Below, one piece after another: positions 61,601-63,505 of a stretch of DNA of 64,000 bases (its first letter is position 1; every line of letters starts with the position of its first letter). The stretch spans positions 22,157,901 through 22,221,900 of the forward strand of contig OX291549.1 in the NCBI GenBank assembly GCA_946406115.1. Reading direction: 5' to 3'. The stretch is from Apoda limacodes. Taxonomy: Eukaryota; Arthropoda; Insecta; Lepidoptera; Limacodidae. Both the position numbers and the translations under genes were made by a program. A model generated the notes under the pieces. It saw only the letters and a program-made list of their open reading frames with translations. It was not told the DNA's origin and ran no database searches.

Positions 61601-63081
61601 AACGCACGGTGTAGCTTATGCTGTAGCGCCACGGATATTTTACATATGCGATGGTAAGCGACACACGGTGTAGCTTATATTGTAAACAGCAACTGTAGCG
61701 CCATGGTTGTTCTACATGTGCGAGCGAGAGCGACACACGCTGTGGCTGATTCTACCTGCTACCTGTACCTACAGATCAGTTGAGAAAAAGAATGCGCTAT
61801 TTGACAACTAATGATGATGGTGCAGCGACCGTTTTGCGACATTTTTAAAACAAGCGGGTGCGGCAGCAGATGTTCGGCGACACCTGCTGCGGTAAGGGAC
61901 ACACTGTAGTTTATATTGTTAACGGGGATTTCGCGATGTGCTGCGATAACTTCGAAGGTGGGTGATACAACTGACTTCTATCATTATGGGTCTAAATTCT
62001 TATGTCATTCACAAAGCTTAACTTTAGCCACAGCTGAGTTTAAGTTTAATTAAAATCGAATTTAATCGATCTTATTTGATAATGAATAAAAATCGAAAAC
62101 TATCTGGTGTCCAAAAGTGATTAGATCAGCGAAATTTTCTTAGACAGATTTTATAAGTAGACAAATGTCAAGCAATAACTGGTAGTATTGTGGGACTGTA
62201 CCACAGAATCTTTTGACCGCCTAGGTCGTGCGATGGTACTGAATTTTCTTTGGGGCTTATTGACGATTAAAGTTAACGCTAACAATTTTATGACAACCGA
62301 ACCGCTTTGACCTAATATTATTAAGGCAATAAGAGACCATCTTAAGATATAAATGCGCTTTGGGAAAGTATGCCAAAGATGCAGAGGGAGTCACTTGCAG
62401 GATATCATATTTAGCTTTATTAATCGCCACATTTGTACCTCAGTGTAAAGTTATAACAATGAAATTGTTGTGTTTTATTACTTAGCTTACTTACTTAGCC
62501 TTTGCCCGCGGCACCGATAGCGCTACATTCGGTTATCGGCTTGGAATTGCTACCGCAAGTCTCTCATTATAGTAAAAGTGTCGGTTATATTTGACTCCCT
62601 TGCAGCCTAGCTGGTAGTGTGGTCAGCTGCTGTGCAGAGGGTTCGATTTCCGCACTAGACATTTATTCCATAATATAAACATTTGTGTTTGTCTTGAGTC
62701 TGGGTGTATTTATGTATGATATGTATTTACAAAAAAAAAGTAATATTTATGTGTTTGTATCCGTTGTCTGGTACCTATAACACAAGCCTTGCTTACTTTG
62801 GGGCCAGATGGCTCTGTGTATAATGTCCAAAAATATTTATTATTATTATAGTTATTACTGTAGAAAAATTAAAATGTAGCCTACCTCCTTCTCCGTCCCT
62901 TCAACAATGAAATCAACTCAATTACTTGCTCCATAGCGACGCATAATAACAAACAGACTCACAAATATATATATTAGTTAGGATTAATTGAGGTTAAATT
63001 TGGATATTATTTACAATATTGTATTTCATTTCAGTGTTTGGACACGCGACGGAGAACTGCGACGAAGAGGAAACATTTTAG
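4629..63081 (+). CDS. CLIP-190: CLIP-190/CLIP-170 orthologue, full 19-exon gene model
   Basis: Microtubule plus-end tracking protein: the CAP-Gly domains of this family bind tubulin and EB1 tails, and the C-terminal zinc knuckles bind dynactin p150 and LIS1. Joining 19 exons gives 5292 nt (1763 residues plus TAG) with every splice phase agreeing. Domains seen: CAP-Gly 1 at about residues 98-167 (GKNDGSV at 138-144); CAP-Gly 2 at about 228-297 (GKNDGSV at 269-275); Ser/Arg-rich linker 298-351; coiled coil from about 352 to 1640; [13 protein letters not shown] at 1655-1667; zinc knuckle 1 (C1702, C1705, H1711, C1716); zinc knuckle 2 (C1744, C1747, H1752, C1757); terminal EEETF. The architecture and the two C-terminal motifs match CLIP-170, and the length is close to fly CLIP-190. 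Exon 1 is the least certain part. Exons 2-6 are all phase 1-1, so several isoforms are possible. Confidence 0.93.
5365..5947. repeat. 'gggttccgta' interspersed element
   Basis: Opens TTAGGGTTCCGTATATAAAA with GGAACCCTTATAGGATCACT, and closes GGTGCGCGAGTCCGACTCGC then ACTTGACCGG. The inner GGGGTACTTCCCGTTGTCAT is a familiar lepidopteran repeat string. No coding capacity. Confidence 0.65.
5990..6180 (+). repeat. Helitron-like 3' ends (GCGGGCAAAAGCTAG)
   Basis: Pieces reading GACATGGAGATAGTTTGAGT and ending ATCGCGGGCAAAAGCTAG recur in lepidopteran genomes. CTAG ends again suggest Helitron-type termini. Confidence 0.4.
6151..6248 (+). repeat. Perfect 49-bp tandem duplication
   Basis: 6151-6199 and 6200-6248 are identical 49-bp copies starting GTGGAATCGCGGGCAAAAGC and ending AAAAGTTGCCAGAC. 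Perfect identity implies a recent event or an assembly duplication. Confidence 0.9.
6517..6949. mobile_element. MITE with CTAGGGCGCGTTCGTTT-like inverted ends
   Basis: Left end CTAGGGCGCGTTCGTTTTGG and right end (reversed) TTAGGTACGCGTCCGTTTAG form imperfect inverted repeats about 430 bp apart. The motif CGTTCGTTTA occurs twice more inside (about 6580 and 6632), like subterminal transposase-binding repeats. The 64-codon open frame inside looks fortuitous. Confidence 0.55.
7660..7780 (+). repeat. 'gggttccgta' element fragment
   Basis: TTTTTAGGGTTCCGTACACA and GGAGCCCTATTGCTAAGACT followed by CTGTCTGTCTG are diagnostic strings of this repeat family, here cut short by the LINE piece that follows. 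Confidence 0.55.
7845..7952 (+). mobile_element. Severely 5'-truncated LINE copy (3' end only)
   Basis: About 100 bp (GCGAGTGATACTTCTGGTGT then TGCAAGCGTCCATAGG ... TTAGTGGTATAAAAAAAA) matches the end of the LINE at 50289-52476 down to the poly(A), as expected of abortive target-primed reverse transcription. Confidence 0.8.
8094..8334. mobile_element. ACCGGCCAAGT-type element, short copy
   Basis: Starts AAAAACCGGCCAAGTGTAAG and ends CCTCGGTGCGCGAGTCCAAC. Same family as 2371-3093 but without the Harbinger insertion, so it shows the unfilled structure. Confidence 0.65.
9855..10078 (-). repeat. Interspersed repeat, inverted copy of the 985-1300 family
   Basis: GC-rich island with a minus-strand frame containing [20 protein letters not shown], ending in a run of A on that strand. 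The A tail and recurrence suggest a 5'-truncated retroposed copy. The 93-codon frame matches no host protein I know. Confidence 0.55.
10548..10745 (+). repeat. SINE-tail repeat, copy 1
   Basis: GAGCGAGAAATCCAAATTAA then GTGCATAG, and later GGAATTTTCT with TTTGAATCC, recur in the same order at 11190-11345. Confidence 0.6.
11098..11345 (+). mobile_element. tRNA-derived SINE
   Basis: The head GGCTCCGTGGCTCTGTTGGT has an A-box-like core (TGGCTCTGTTGGTAGAG) and GCAGGTTCAATCTCC gives a B box, 11098-11165. The body from GCGAGAAATCCAAATTAAGT matches the copy at 10548-10745. The acceptor stem does not pair well, so this is a SINE head, not a tRNA gene. Confidence 0.65.
11745..13185 (+). mobile_element. 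Degenerate LINE with internal deletion of the RT core
   Basis: Same family as 50289-52476. It starts in the end of the AP-endonuclease domain ([10 protein letters not shown] carries the last His motif), continues through [20 protein letters not shown], then jumps from [16 protein letters not shown] straight to [12 protein letters not shown], omitting the segment with the YADD catalytic site (roughly 270 residues by comparison). Several frameshifts and stops follow. Non-functional. Confidence 0.85.
14282..14600 (+). repeat. Two interspersed repeat fragments
   Basis: A 'gggctccgt' piece (TTTTTAGGGCTCCGTTAGCA) is followed by CTCGAAAACGGCTCCAACGA and AATCGATCTAGCTAGG, a string I recognise as recurrent in moths. 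No coding capacity. Confidence 0.45.
15200..17080. other. Intron 1, no gene seen
   Basis: AT-rich. ACTAATATATAAAGCTG at about 15678 resembles the end of the repeat family at 63735-63945. The remainder shows nothing recognisable. Confidence 0.4.
17090..17460. repeat. GC-rich islet with probable repeat
   Basis: A locally GC-rich stretch. The 3' part (GACGCTCCCTCCCACTTTGG ... CGAACCCCTCCCCACTACCC) looks like a known type of moth repeat. The 5' part is not recognised and lacks a long open frame. Confidence 0.35.
18500..24635. other. Intron 1, mostly unique AT-rich sequence
   Basis: No coding frame beyond about 80 codons and no clear transposon. A GC-richer patch at about 24195-24365 (ATGCGGAGTGTGGTGTCGCT ... 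TTGGGCCC) stands out as a possible conserved non-coding element. 18290-18450 just before this stretch is another GC-rich patch of unknown nature. Confidence 0.4.
24640..24835 (+). mobile_element. tRNA-derived SINE copy
   Basis: The B-box-like GTGGGTTCCATTTCC is followed by a tail (TCTGGTGTCCGTAGTACAAG, TTTGCTCAGCTTGGGACCAG, AATATTTATTATTATT) shared with the SINEs at 31558-31800 and 62593-62850. Confidence 0.7.
25637..25880 (+). repeat. 'GACCGACTTCAAAAAAGGAGG' interspersed repeat
   Basis: GACCGACTTCAAAAAAGGAG then GAGGTTCTCAGTTCGG with ATGTATGTTCGGTCATAACT is a repeat string I recognise from many moth sequences. Non-coding. Confidence 0.5.
25978..26182. repeat. Long inverted repeat (two arms of about 78 bp)
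   Basis: 25978-26055 (CTTCAAAAAGATGCACTAAA ... TTTGAAGTTGG) is complementary with some mismatches to 26103-26182 (CCAACTTCACACTGTAATTC ... CATCTTTTTGAAG), with a 45-50 bp spacer. It could be a foldback MITE. Within the CLIP-190 pre-mRNA it would form a long hairpin. Confidence 0.75.
26200..29500. other. End of intron 1
   Basis: AT-rich. 28580-28765 is GC-rich (GGGTTGCCCACGCGCATTGC ... AACGCCGGCCGG) and is followed by TATATAC, so it could be a regulatory element or alternative first exon region. I found no start codon and donor there with the phase-1 end that exon 2 needs. Confidence 0.35.
29521..29583 (+). CDS. CLIP-190: CLIP-190 exon 2 (N-terminal tail)
   Basis: 63 nt, phase 1-1, between a T-rich acceptor (TTTTCTTAG) and donor GTAAAT. 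It encodes [20 protein letters not shown] in the joined frame. It is Ser/Asp-rich, has no known domain, and can be skipped without a frameshift. Confidence 0.75.
29799..29873 (+). CDS. CLIP-190: CLIP-190 exon 3 (N-terminal acidic tail)
   Basis: 75 nt, phase 1-1, acceptor GAGCAG and donor GTGAGT. It encodes a stretch starting [20 protein letters not shown], first acidic then basic, as in the unstructured region before the first CAP-Gly of CLIPs. It can be skipped in frame. Confidence 0.82.
30455..30544 (+). CDS. CLIP-190: CLIP-190 exon 4 (N-terminal tail, [16 protein letters not shown])
   Basis: 90 nt, phase 1-1, acceptor GGTCGCAG and donor GTTAGT. It encodes a Ser/Thr stretch and then [20 protein letters not shown]. 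Of three nearby AG dinucleotides only the one ending at 30454 keeps this frame with the previous exon. The internal Met could also serve as a start in a transcript begun downstream. Confidence 0.85.
30545..31984 (+). other. Intron 4 of CLIP-190
   Basis: AT-rich. It contains only the SINE listed at 31558-31800. Confidence 0.7.
31558..31800 (-). mobile_element. tRNA-derived SINE (minus strand)
   Basis: Read on the minus strand: CCTCACAGCCTAGTTGGTAG (A box), GGGTGTGGGTTCGATTCCCG (B box), then TGAGTCTGGGTGTATTGTGT and TTTGGGGCCAGACGGCGCTG, ending AATATTTATTATTTATTTG. It is nearly collinear with the plus-strand copy at 62593-62850. Confidence 0.85.
31985..32137 (+). CDS. CLIP-190: CLIP-190 exon 5 (CAP-Gly 1, first half)
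   Basis: 153 nt, phase 1-1, acceptor TTTTCAG and donor GTTAGT. It holds the first two thirds of CAP-Gly 1: [11 protein letters not shown], then [20 protein letters not shown] and LDDPIG. The conserved Trp and Gly residues of the fold are present. The exon ends just before the GKNDGSV groove, which lies in exon 6. Confidence 0.97.
32138..32810 (+). other. Intron 5 of CLIP-190
   Basis: 673 bp of AT-rich sequence inside CAP-Gly 1. Nothing else recognised. Confidence 0.7.
32811..33044 (+). CDS. CLIP-190: CLIP-190 exon 6 (CAP-Gly 1 groove and Ser-rich linker)
   Basis: 234 nt, phase 1-1, acceptor TCCATAG and donor GTAAGA. It starts with [15 protein letters not shown], the CAP-Gly signature that binds C-terminal EEY/F tails, and continues into a basic Ser/Pro-rich linker ([20 protein letters not shown]). 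GC-rich at third codon positions, unlike the flanking introns. Confidence 0.97.
33045..33664 (+). other. Intron 6 of CLIP-190
   Basis: 620 bp. The reading frame before exon 7 is open back to 33376 but begins inside the intron, and the joined frame uses the acceptor at 33664. No repeat seen. Confidence 0.65.
33665..33854 (+). CDS. CLIP-190: CLIP-190 exon 7 (CAP-Gly 2)
   Basis: 190 nt, from acceptor TTTTCAG to a donor GTGGGA. It encodes [38 protein letters not shown] and [12 protein letters not shown], nearly the whole second CAP-Gly with its intact GKNDGSV groove. The donor splits the Arg codon before YFEC. Confidence 0.97.
33937..34153 (+). CDS. CLIP-190: CLIP-190 exon 8 (end of CAP-Gly 2, Ser/Arg linker)
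   Basis: 217 nt, acceptor TTTGTAG and donor GTAGGC, ending in phase 0. It finishes CAP-Gly 2 ([18 protein letters not shown]) and adds a Ser/Arg-rich linker ([16 protein letters not shown]) of the kind that is phosphorylated in CLIP-170 to control microtubule binding. Failure to splice here would add only Val-Gly before a TAG at 34160. Confidence 0.96.
34220..34708 (+). CDS. Possible alternative terminal or cassette coding exon after exon 8
   Basis: The reading frame of exon 8 meets TAG at 34160-34162 and is then open for 181 codons to TAA at 34706. The stretch is GC-rich and Ser/Arg/Gly-rich, unlike the rest of intron 8. An acceptor-like AG at 34218-34219 after a C-rich tract lies in the right phase to join exon 8 through a 66-nt intron, skipping the TAG. 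A phase-0 donor candidate GAG|GTGGTG lies at 34535. Joined, it would give a CLIP form with both CAP-Gly domains but no coiled coil. No homology is recognised, so it may be chance openness in GC-rich DNA. Confidence 0.3.
   Translation, partial: FRPHRSAPTLLDKTLIIKHVDYDRCAIIAVPQPRVYYDIVQKNKSKELIPRRWTSETLPKSWRCSESVLSFDSSSDVSRRSERSGTGLVTRRGGSDLGIRRGGSEVVRWGGRPAAVTRASPGGAEMFLQMSPPTSHFSGFGKSYHFSCVSPFNFTYPHIVYI
35724..35980 (-). mobile_element. 5'-truncated LINE copy (minus strand)
   Basis: Poly(T) at 35724-35745, then TATACCACTAAGGTGGCAAA and the reverse complement of the last 230 bp of the LINE at 50289-52476, keeping the end of the RT frame ([16 protein letters not shown]). Very similar, so a fairly young copy of the same family. 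Confidence 0.88.
36000..37500. other. Intron 8, AT-rich stretch
   Basis: No coding frame over about 75 codons and no recognised repeat. Confidence 0.4.
37515..37675 (+). repeat. Interspersed repeat, short copy of the 985-1300 family
   Basis: Contains TCCTGCCAGGCGAGGTGTTA, GTTTCGATAGCGCGATGTAG and GACGCGTGACGTCAGCC. Short GTAGCGGC and GCCGCTAC ends are inverted. Confidence 0.55.
37766..37990 (-). mobile_element. Old 5'-truncated LINE copy (minus strand)
   Basis: TATACCACTAAGGTGGCAAT then CTCGCCTGATGTCAGGCGGT and TAATACTAGGGGCATTGCTC align with the 3' end of the LINE at 50289-52476, but with many more differences than 35724-35980. Confidence 0.7.
38356..38437. repeat. 82-bp foldback hairpin
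   Basis: CAGCCATACACGCAA ... ACCTTACAGGTTT faces AAACCTGTCAGGTA ... TTGCATGTATGGCTG with a loop of about 10 bases, so almost the whole unit is stem. It could be a very short MITE formed by two fused terminal repeats, or a small hairpin RNA source. Confidence 0.75.
39220..39394. mobile_element. Short MITE with GCTTGAAATACACAGC ends
   Basis: 175 bp with inverted ends GCTTGAAATACACAGCGAG and (reversed) GCTTAAAACACACAGCAAG and a GCGCGAC-rich interior, also partly palindromic. Non-coding. hAT-like by feel only. Confidence 0.55.
40100..40495 (+). repeat. 37-bp minisatellite, about 10 units
   Basis: Unit close to CTTGTACGACAGCATGTATA followed by TACTTACTATATACTGG. The ACGACA core recurs every 37 bp (40147, 40184, 40221, ... 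40442, 40479) with slips to 33, 38 and 39. A 121-codon open frame through it comes from the repeat. Confidence 0.85.
41480..41694 (+). mobile_element. Helitron-like 3' end
   Basis: Ends ACACCGCGGGGAACCAG then CTAG before T, a Helitron-type terminus of another recurrent moth family. The left border is uncertain. Confidence 0.4.
42780..43620 (-). mobile_element. Decayed jockey/CR1-like LINE fragment (RT domain)
   Basis: On the minus strand, [20 protein letters not shown] then [18 protein letters not shown] is RT motif B and the catalytic motif C (FADD). Further on, [20 protein letters not shown] matches the region after the RT core. Frameshifts separate the pieces. A different family from the LINE in intron 13. 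Confidence 0.85.
43640..44420. other. Intron 8, no clear feature
   Basis: Includes a poly(A)/poly(T) pair at 43865-43895. No gene. Repeat nature likely but not recognised. Confidence 0.35.
44426..44840 (+). repeat. 'gggttccgta ... gggtacctcccc' interspersed element
   Basis: Begins TTTTTTAGGGTTCCGTAGTC with GGAACCCTTATAGTTTCGCC, then TTTTAGGGTACCTCCCCTAC, and ends CTAACGAGTAATAGTCGACC. I recognise this ordered set of strings as one moth repeat family. Non-coding. Confidence 0.6.
45172..45590. repeat. GTGCGAGTCGGACTCGCGCA-type element, near full copy
   Basis: Starts ACGGCCAATTGCGAGTCGGA with CTCGCGCACGAAGAGTTCCG, and ends GGGTACGGAATCCTAAAAAA, with ACGTTTGTTGTATGGGAGCC inside. Probably a non-autonomous DNA element. 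No coding frame. Confidence 0.65.
45906..48500 (+). mobile_element. Decayed RTE-type non-LTR retrotransposon
   Basis: The AP-endonuclease domain is visible in pieces: [20 protein letters not shown] near 46408, [12 protein letters not shown] near 46575, then [20 protein letters not shown] near 46693 and [13 protein letters not shown]. The end of the RT protein appears near 47640 ([20 protein letters not shown]). The RT core between is short, with stops and frameshifts. The 3' end carries AATAAA and a TGAATC-type microsatellite tail (about 48465-48495), as RTE elements do. The upstream frame from 45906 may be its leader. Confidence 0.8.
46248..46398. repeat. 42-bp inverted duplication inside the RTE element
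   Basis: 46248-46289 (TTATTGGGAACAGTCTCGAG ... AGAATTCGA) and 46357-46398 are reverse complements with four mismatches, spaced by 67 bp. Confidence 0.85.
48480..48735 (+). repeat. Degenerate tandem repeat of about 70 bp
   Basis: About three to four units of GGACGCAACTTAATACTGGC, AATAGCAGATA and AAAGAACAACGAA occur in a row, with a looser related unit at about 48105-48145. Confidence 0.65.
48740..49120. other. End of intron 8
   Basis: AT-rich, nothing recognised before the acceptor at 49121-49122. Confidence 0.4.
49123..49263 (+). CDS. CLIP-190: CLIP-190 exon 9 (start of coiled coil)
   Basis: 141 nt, phase 0-0, acceptor AAATAG and donor GTAAGC. It encodes [19 protein letters not shown] followed by ERSEVAK, closely matching the start of the CLIP-170 coiled coil. 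This confirms that exon 8 joins here across a 15-kb intron. Confidence 0.96.
49543..49674 (+). CDS. CLIP-190: CLIP-190 exon 10 (coiled coil)
   Basis: 132 nt, phase 0-0, acceptor TTTTCAG and donor GTAACT. It encodes [20 protein letters not shown] then [20 protein letters not shown], which corresponds to the EEEKRKVEDLQFRVEEES-type segment in vertebrate CLIP-170. Confidence 0.93.
49815..49835 (+). CDS. CLIP-190: CLIP-190 exon 11 (7-codon microexon)
   Basis: 21 nt (RYKEAME), phase 0-0, between a good acceptor TATTTTCAG and donor GTAAGT. It is very short, but the sites are strong and both phases agree with exons 10 and 12. It could be optional. Confidence 0.8.
49915..50086 (+). CDS. CLIP-190: CLIP-190 exon 12 (Ala/Glu-rich coiled coil)
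   Basis: 172 nt, acceptor TTATTAG, donor GTTAGT, ending in phase 1. It encodes [20 protein letters not shown] and further Ala/Glu/Arg heptads ending HREEIAAAH. It is GC-rich, in contrast with exons 14 and 15. Confidence 0.93.
50166..50246 (+). CDS. CLIP-190: CLIP-190 exon 13 (short linker in coiled coil)
   Basis: 81 nt, phase 1-1, acceptor CTGCGCAG and donor GTGAGA. It encodes [20 protein letters not shown] then ELAKQKK, with helix-breaking Pro, Gly and Thr residues. It interrupts the coiled coil, may act as a hinge, and can be skipped in frame. The next intron carries a LINE. Confidence 0.87.
50289..52476 (+). mobile_element. Young 5'-truncated non-LTR retrotransposon with open RT frame
   Basis: It starts abruptly in the region between endonuclease and RT ([20 protein letters not shown]) and ends with a poly(A) tract (about 52456-52476). 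The homologous copy at 11745 extends further 5', so this one is truncated and lacks the endonuclease. Inserted in the same strand as the gene. I see no clear target-site duplication. Confidence 0.92.
50292..52406 (+). CDS. Non-LTR retrotransposon reverse transcriptase (5'-truncated)
   Basis: An uninterrupted frame of about 700 codons to TGA at 52404. RT motifs in order: [53 protein letters not shown] with the first catalytic Asp (codon at 51264), [13 protein letters not shown], and the catalytic YADD at 51516-51527. The thumb and C-terminal region ([26 protein letters not shown]) follow. The frame runs upstream to 50247, but the first codons are host intron. The family is jockey/CR1-like, clade not resolved. 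The missing endonuclease and promoter make it unable to move by itself. Confidence 0.9.
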   Translation, partial: EDPDVCEAAVTETILAGMECYIPNPRVAAGVKKRPWFNRSCRKAKILKQNAYEAWTTARFNKDPNISELKRKLNAASRFSRKATARAKFQFIGKIGGRLASYPSGSRAFWSLAKAAEGNFCQSSLRPLRKTDGDLAHSAKEKADLLGSLFASNSNMNDEGAVPPTIPWCGKTMPEISIAQREVRRALLSLDVHKSSGPDGIPAVVLKQCAPELCPVLTRLFALSYHTRQFPSSWKTANVHPVPKKGDRSYPSNYRPIAITSLLSKVMERVINTQLLRYLEVHDLVSDRQYGFRHGRSTGDLLVYLTHRWALAIERQGEALACSLDIAKAFDRVWHRGLLPKLPSYGVPEGLCKWVASFLSGRRIRTVVDGSCSDSMDINAGVPQGSVLSPTLFLLHINDMLDINNIHCYADDSTGDAFYTGRANIPRSVVEENRGELVSQIETTLSQVSDWGRVNLVRFNPTKTQVCAFTAKKTPFTVVPQFQNTPLSISKSIGILGVDISSDVQFRDHLQDKVKLASKKLGVLNRAKQCFTSGQRLLLYKSQVRPHMEYCCHLWAGAPGYQLGPFDSVQRRAVRIVDDSKLTCGIEPLSLRRDFASLCVFYRLYNGLCSEELFGMMPTATFYHRTARHRQGIHSHTLEPKWSRTVRFQRNFLPRTLKLWNELPAKVFCKDYSMEFFKKEVIRFLKGRQRASDTPGVASVHRLR
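52636..52992 (+). CDS. CLIP-190: CLIP-190 exon 14 (coiled coil)
   Basis: 357 nt, phase 1-1, acceptor TTTTCCAG and donor GTAATT. It encodes heptad-rich sequence beginning [20 protein letters not shown], rich in Lys, Glu, Leu and Ala. Codon use is AT-rich, unlike exons 5-12. Confidence 0.95.
52993..54075 (+). other. Intron 14 of CLIP-190
   Basis: AT-rich. An open frame at 53673-53966 is not supported by homology and lies in an AT-rich stretch. One perfect stem-loop at 53223-53257. Confidence 0.6.
53223..53257. repeat. Perfect 14-bp stem-loop
   Basis: CCTTGTATTAAAAC and GTTTTAATACAAGG are exact reverse complements separated by 7 bases. Confidence 0.85.
54076..56894 (+). CDS. CLIP-190: CLIP-190 exon 15 (giant coiled-coil exon)
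   Basis: 2819 nt with no internal intron, acceptor TTTTTTCAG and donor GTAGGC, ending in phase 0. It encodes about 940 residues of almost unbroken coiled coil (for example [20 protein letters not shown]), with very high Lys, Glu, Asn, Gln and Leu and almost no Pro or Trp. This is the rod that dimerises CLIPs and lets the zinc knuckles fold back on the CAP-Gly head. Codon third positions are mostly A or T. Confidence 0.97.
56966..57111 (+). CDS. CLIP-190: CLIP-190 exon 16 (end of coiled coil)
   Basis: 146 nt, acceptor TTTCAG, donor GTAAGT, ending in phase 2. It encodes [20 protein letters not shown] and then an Asn/Asp-rich, probably flexible, segment ([18 protein letters not shown]). Confidence 0.93.
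57112..59240 (+). other. Intron 16 of CLIP-190
   Basis: 2.1 kb, AT-rich. Short GC pieces at about 58110 (TGACCGCGTGCCGGGTC) are not assigned. No gene. Confidence 0.55.
59241..59381 (+). CDS. CLIP-190: CLIP-190 exon 17 (conserved [13 protein letters not shown] segment)
   Basis: 141 nt, acceptor TATTCCAG, donor GTGAGT, phase 2 at both ends. It encodes the conserved CLIP C-terminal motif [20 protein letters not shown], then a Gly/Pro break. Its donor overlaps a stop (TTG TGA), so retention of intron 17 would end the protein at once after ETPLL. Confidence 0.96.
59382..60586 (+). other. Intron 17 of CLIP-190, carrying a mariner relic
   Basis: Begins GTGAGT, where the unspliced frame stops at once. 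Apart from the mariner fragment at 59688-60215 it is AT-rich and featureless. Confidence 0.7.
59688..60215 (+). pseudogene. mariner transposase relic (Tc1/mariner, C-terminal half)
   Basis: Translated pieces include [19 protein letters not shown], then [20 protein letters not shown] and [17 protein letters not shown], the second and third acidic sites of the mariner D,D34D catalytic triad (HQDN and APCDFF). After 60097 the frame shifts and ends near a decayed [24 protein letters not shown] tail. An internal deletion removes the first catalytic Asp region and there is a frameshift near 59880. Terminal inverted repeats were not found. Confidence 0.88.
60587..60768 (+). CDS. CLIP-190: CLIP-190 exon 18 (zinc knuckle 1 and start of knuckle 2)
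   Basis: 182 nt, acceptor TATCCAG, donor GTTAGC, ending in phase 1. Zinc knuckle 1 is [15 protein letters not shown] (CX2CX5HX4C), followed by a Pro/Ala-rich linker, then PRPYCDICE, the Cys pair of knuckle 2. The intron splits knuckle 2 between its Cys pair and its His. The native donor has an unusual T at +3, and the exon's last 12 bases are repeated throughout the array that follows. Confidence 0.97.
60757..61740 (+). repeat. 59-bp minisatellite seeded on the exon 18 donor
   Basis: ACATCTGTGAAG at the end of exon 18 (60757-60768) recurs at 60816 and then every 59 bp (TTCTAC anchors at 60812, 60871, 60930 and so on to 61638), about 15 full units plus a degraded last one near 61710. The unit is close to TCTACATCTGCGAAGGTGAG, CAACACACGGTGTAGCTTAT, ACTGTAGCGCCACGGATAT. 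Thirteen units hold GTGAGC or GTAAGC where the exon has its GTTAGC donor. Confidence 0.95.
61049..61638 (+). repeat. Five-unit (295-bp) higher-order duplication in the minisatellite
   Basis: Variant units marked ACATATGCG, ATATCTGCG, ACTTCTGCG, ACACCTACG and ACATCTGC occur in that order from 61049 and again from 61344, 295 bp later. A third round starts at 61639 (ACATATGCG) and is cut short. Confidence 0.85.
61745..63034 (+). other. Rest of intron 18
   Basis: AT-rich apart from the SINE at 62593-62850. GCGGCACCGATAGCGCTACA at about 62510 is unassigned. Confidence 0.55.
62593..62850 (+). mobile_element. tRNA-derived SINE (plus strand)
   Basis: Head GCAGCCTAGCTGGTAGTGTG (A box) and GAGGGTTCGATTTCCGCAC (B box), body TGAGTCTGGGTGTATTTATG and TGTCTGGTACCTATAACACA, tail TTTGGGGCCAGATGGCTC with AATATTTATTATTATTA. 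Collinear with the minus-strand copy at 31558-31800. Confidence 0.87.
63035..63081 (+). CDS. CLIP-190: CLIP-190 exon 19 (end of zinc knuckle 2, C-terminus)
   Basis: 47 nt from acceptor TTTCAG to TAG at 63079-63081. It encodes [15 protein letters not shown], completing zinc knuckle 2 (His and last Cys). It ends in the acidic ETF tail conserved with CLIP-170, an EEY/F-like end that the CAP-Gly grooves recognise. Confidence 0.96.
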
Positions 63082-63505
63082 CTATTTCTTTAGTTAACTT
63101 ATCTGTTACCGTTAAGCGTTGTTACTCTTTTTAGTTGAGTATTATTTATTTTTTTACCATATCGATGGTATCAGTTGTTAGCTAGTTAAAATCTTAGGCA
63201 AATATTTGTAAATAAGTGATCTTATCTTTATTTTAAGGTGATATTATCTAATGCATGTTATTTTTTTTAACAGTCTTCTGGTGAATGGTTTTAAAATTTT
63301 TCATTCGCATTATCTGGTTATAATGCTTATTGAGAAATATTTTTTGAAGTCACATTAATCTGTATTATTTGCATCACAATCATGGTTTTAATCACATTTT
63401 GTCAGCAATTTTTTTACACCATTTAATTATGGAAGTAAAGAGATGTACCTACACGAAAATATTGAAAAATTTTGTAACAATAAATGTATTGAATTAATTT
63501 TGTTT
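63082..63505 (+). other. CLIP-190 3' untranslated region (inferred)
   Basis: AT-rich non-coding sequence follows the stop and runs to an AATAAA signal at 63479. The cleavage site is probably within the next 10-30 bases. No repeat is recognised inside it. Confidence 0.6.
63479..63484 (+). terminator. Poly(A) signal AATAAA
   Basis: Canonical hexamer about 400 bases after the stop codon, followed by a T/G-rich tract (TTTTGTTTTTAATTTG). It is the first AATAAA after the stop. Confidence 0.65.

Noticed and set aside
60757..61740. Possible CRISPR-like regular array
   Set aside because: Units are contiguous with no unique spacers, in a eukaryotic intron. It is a minisatellite.
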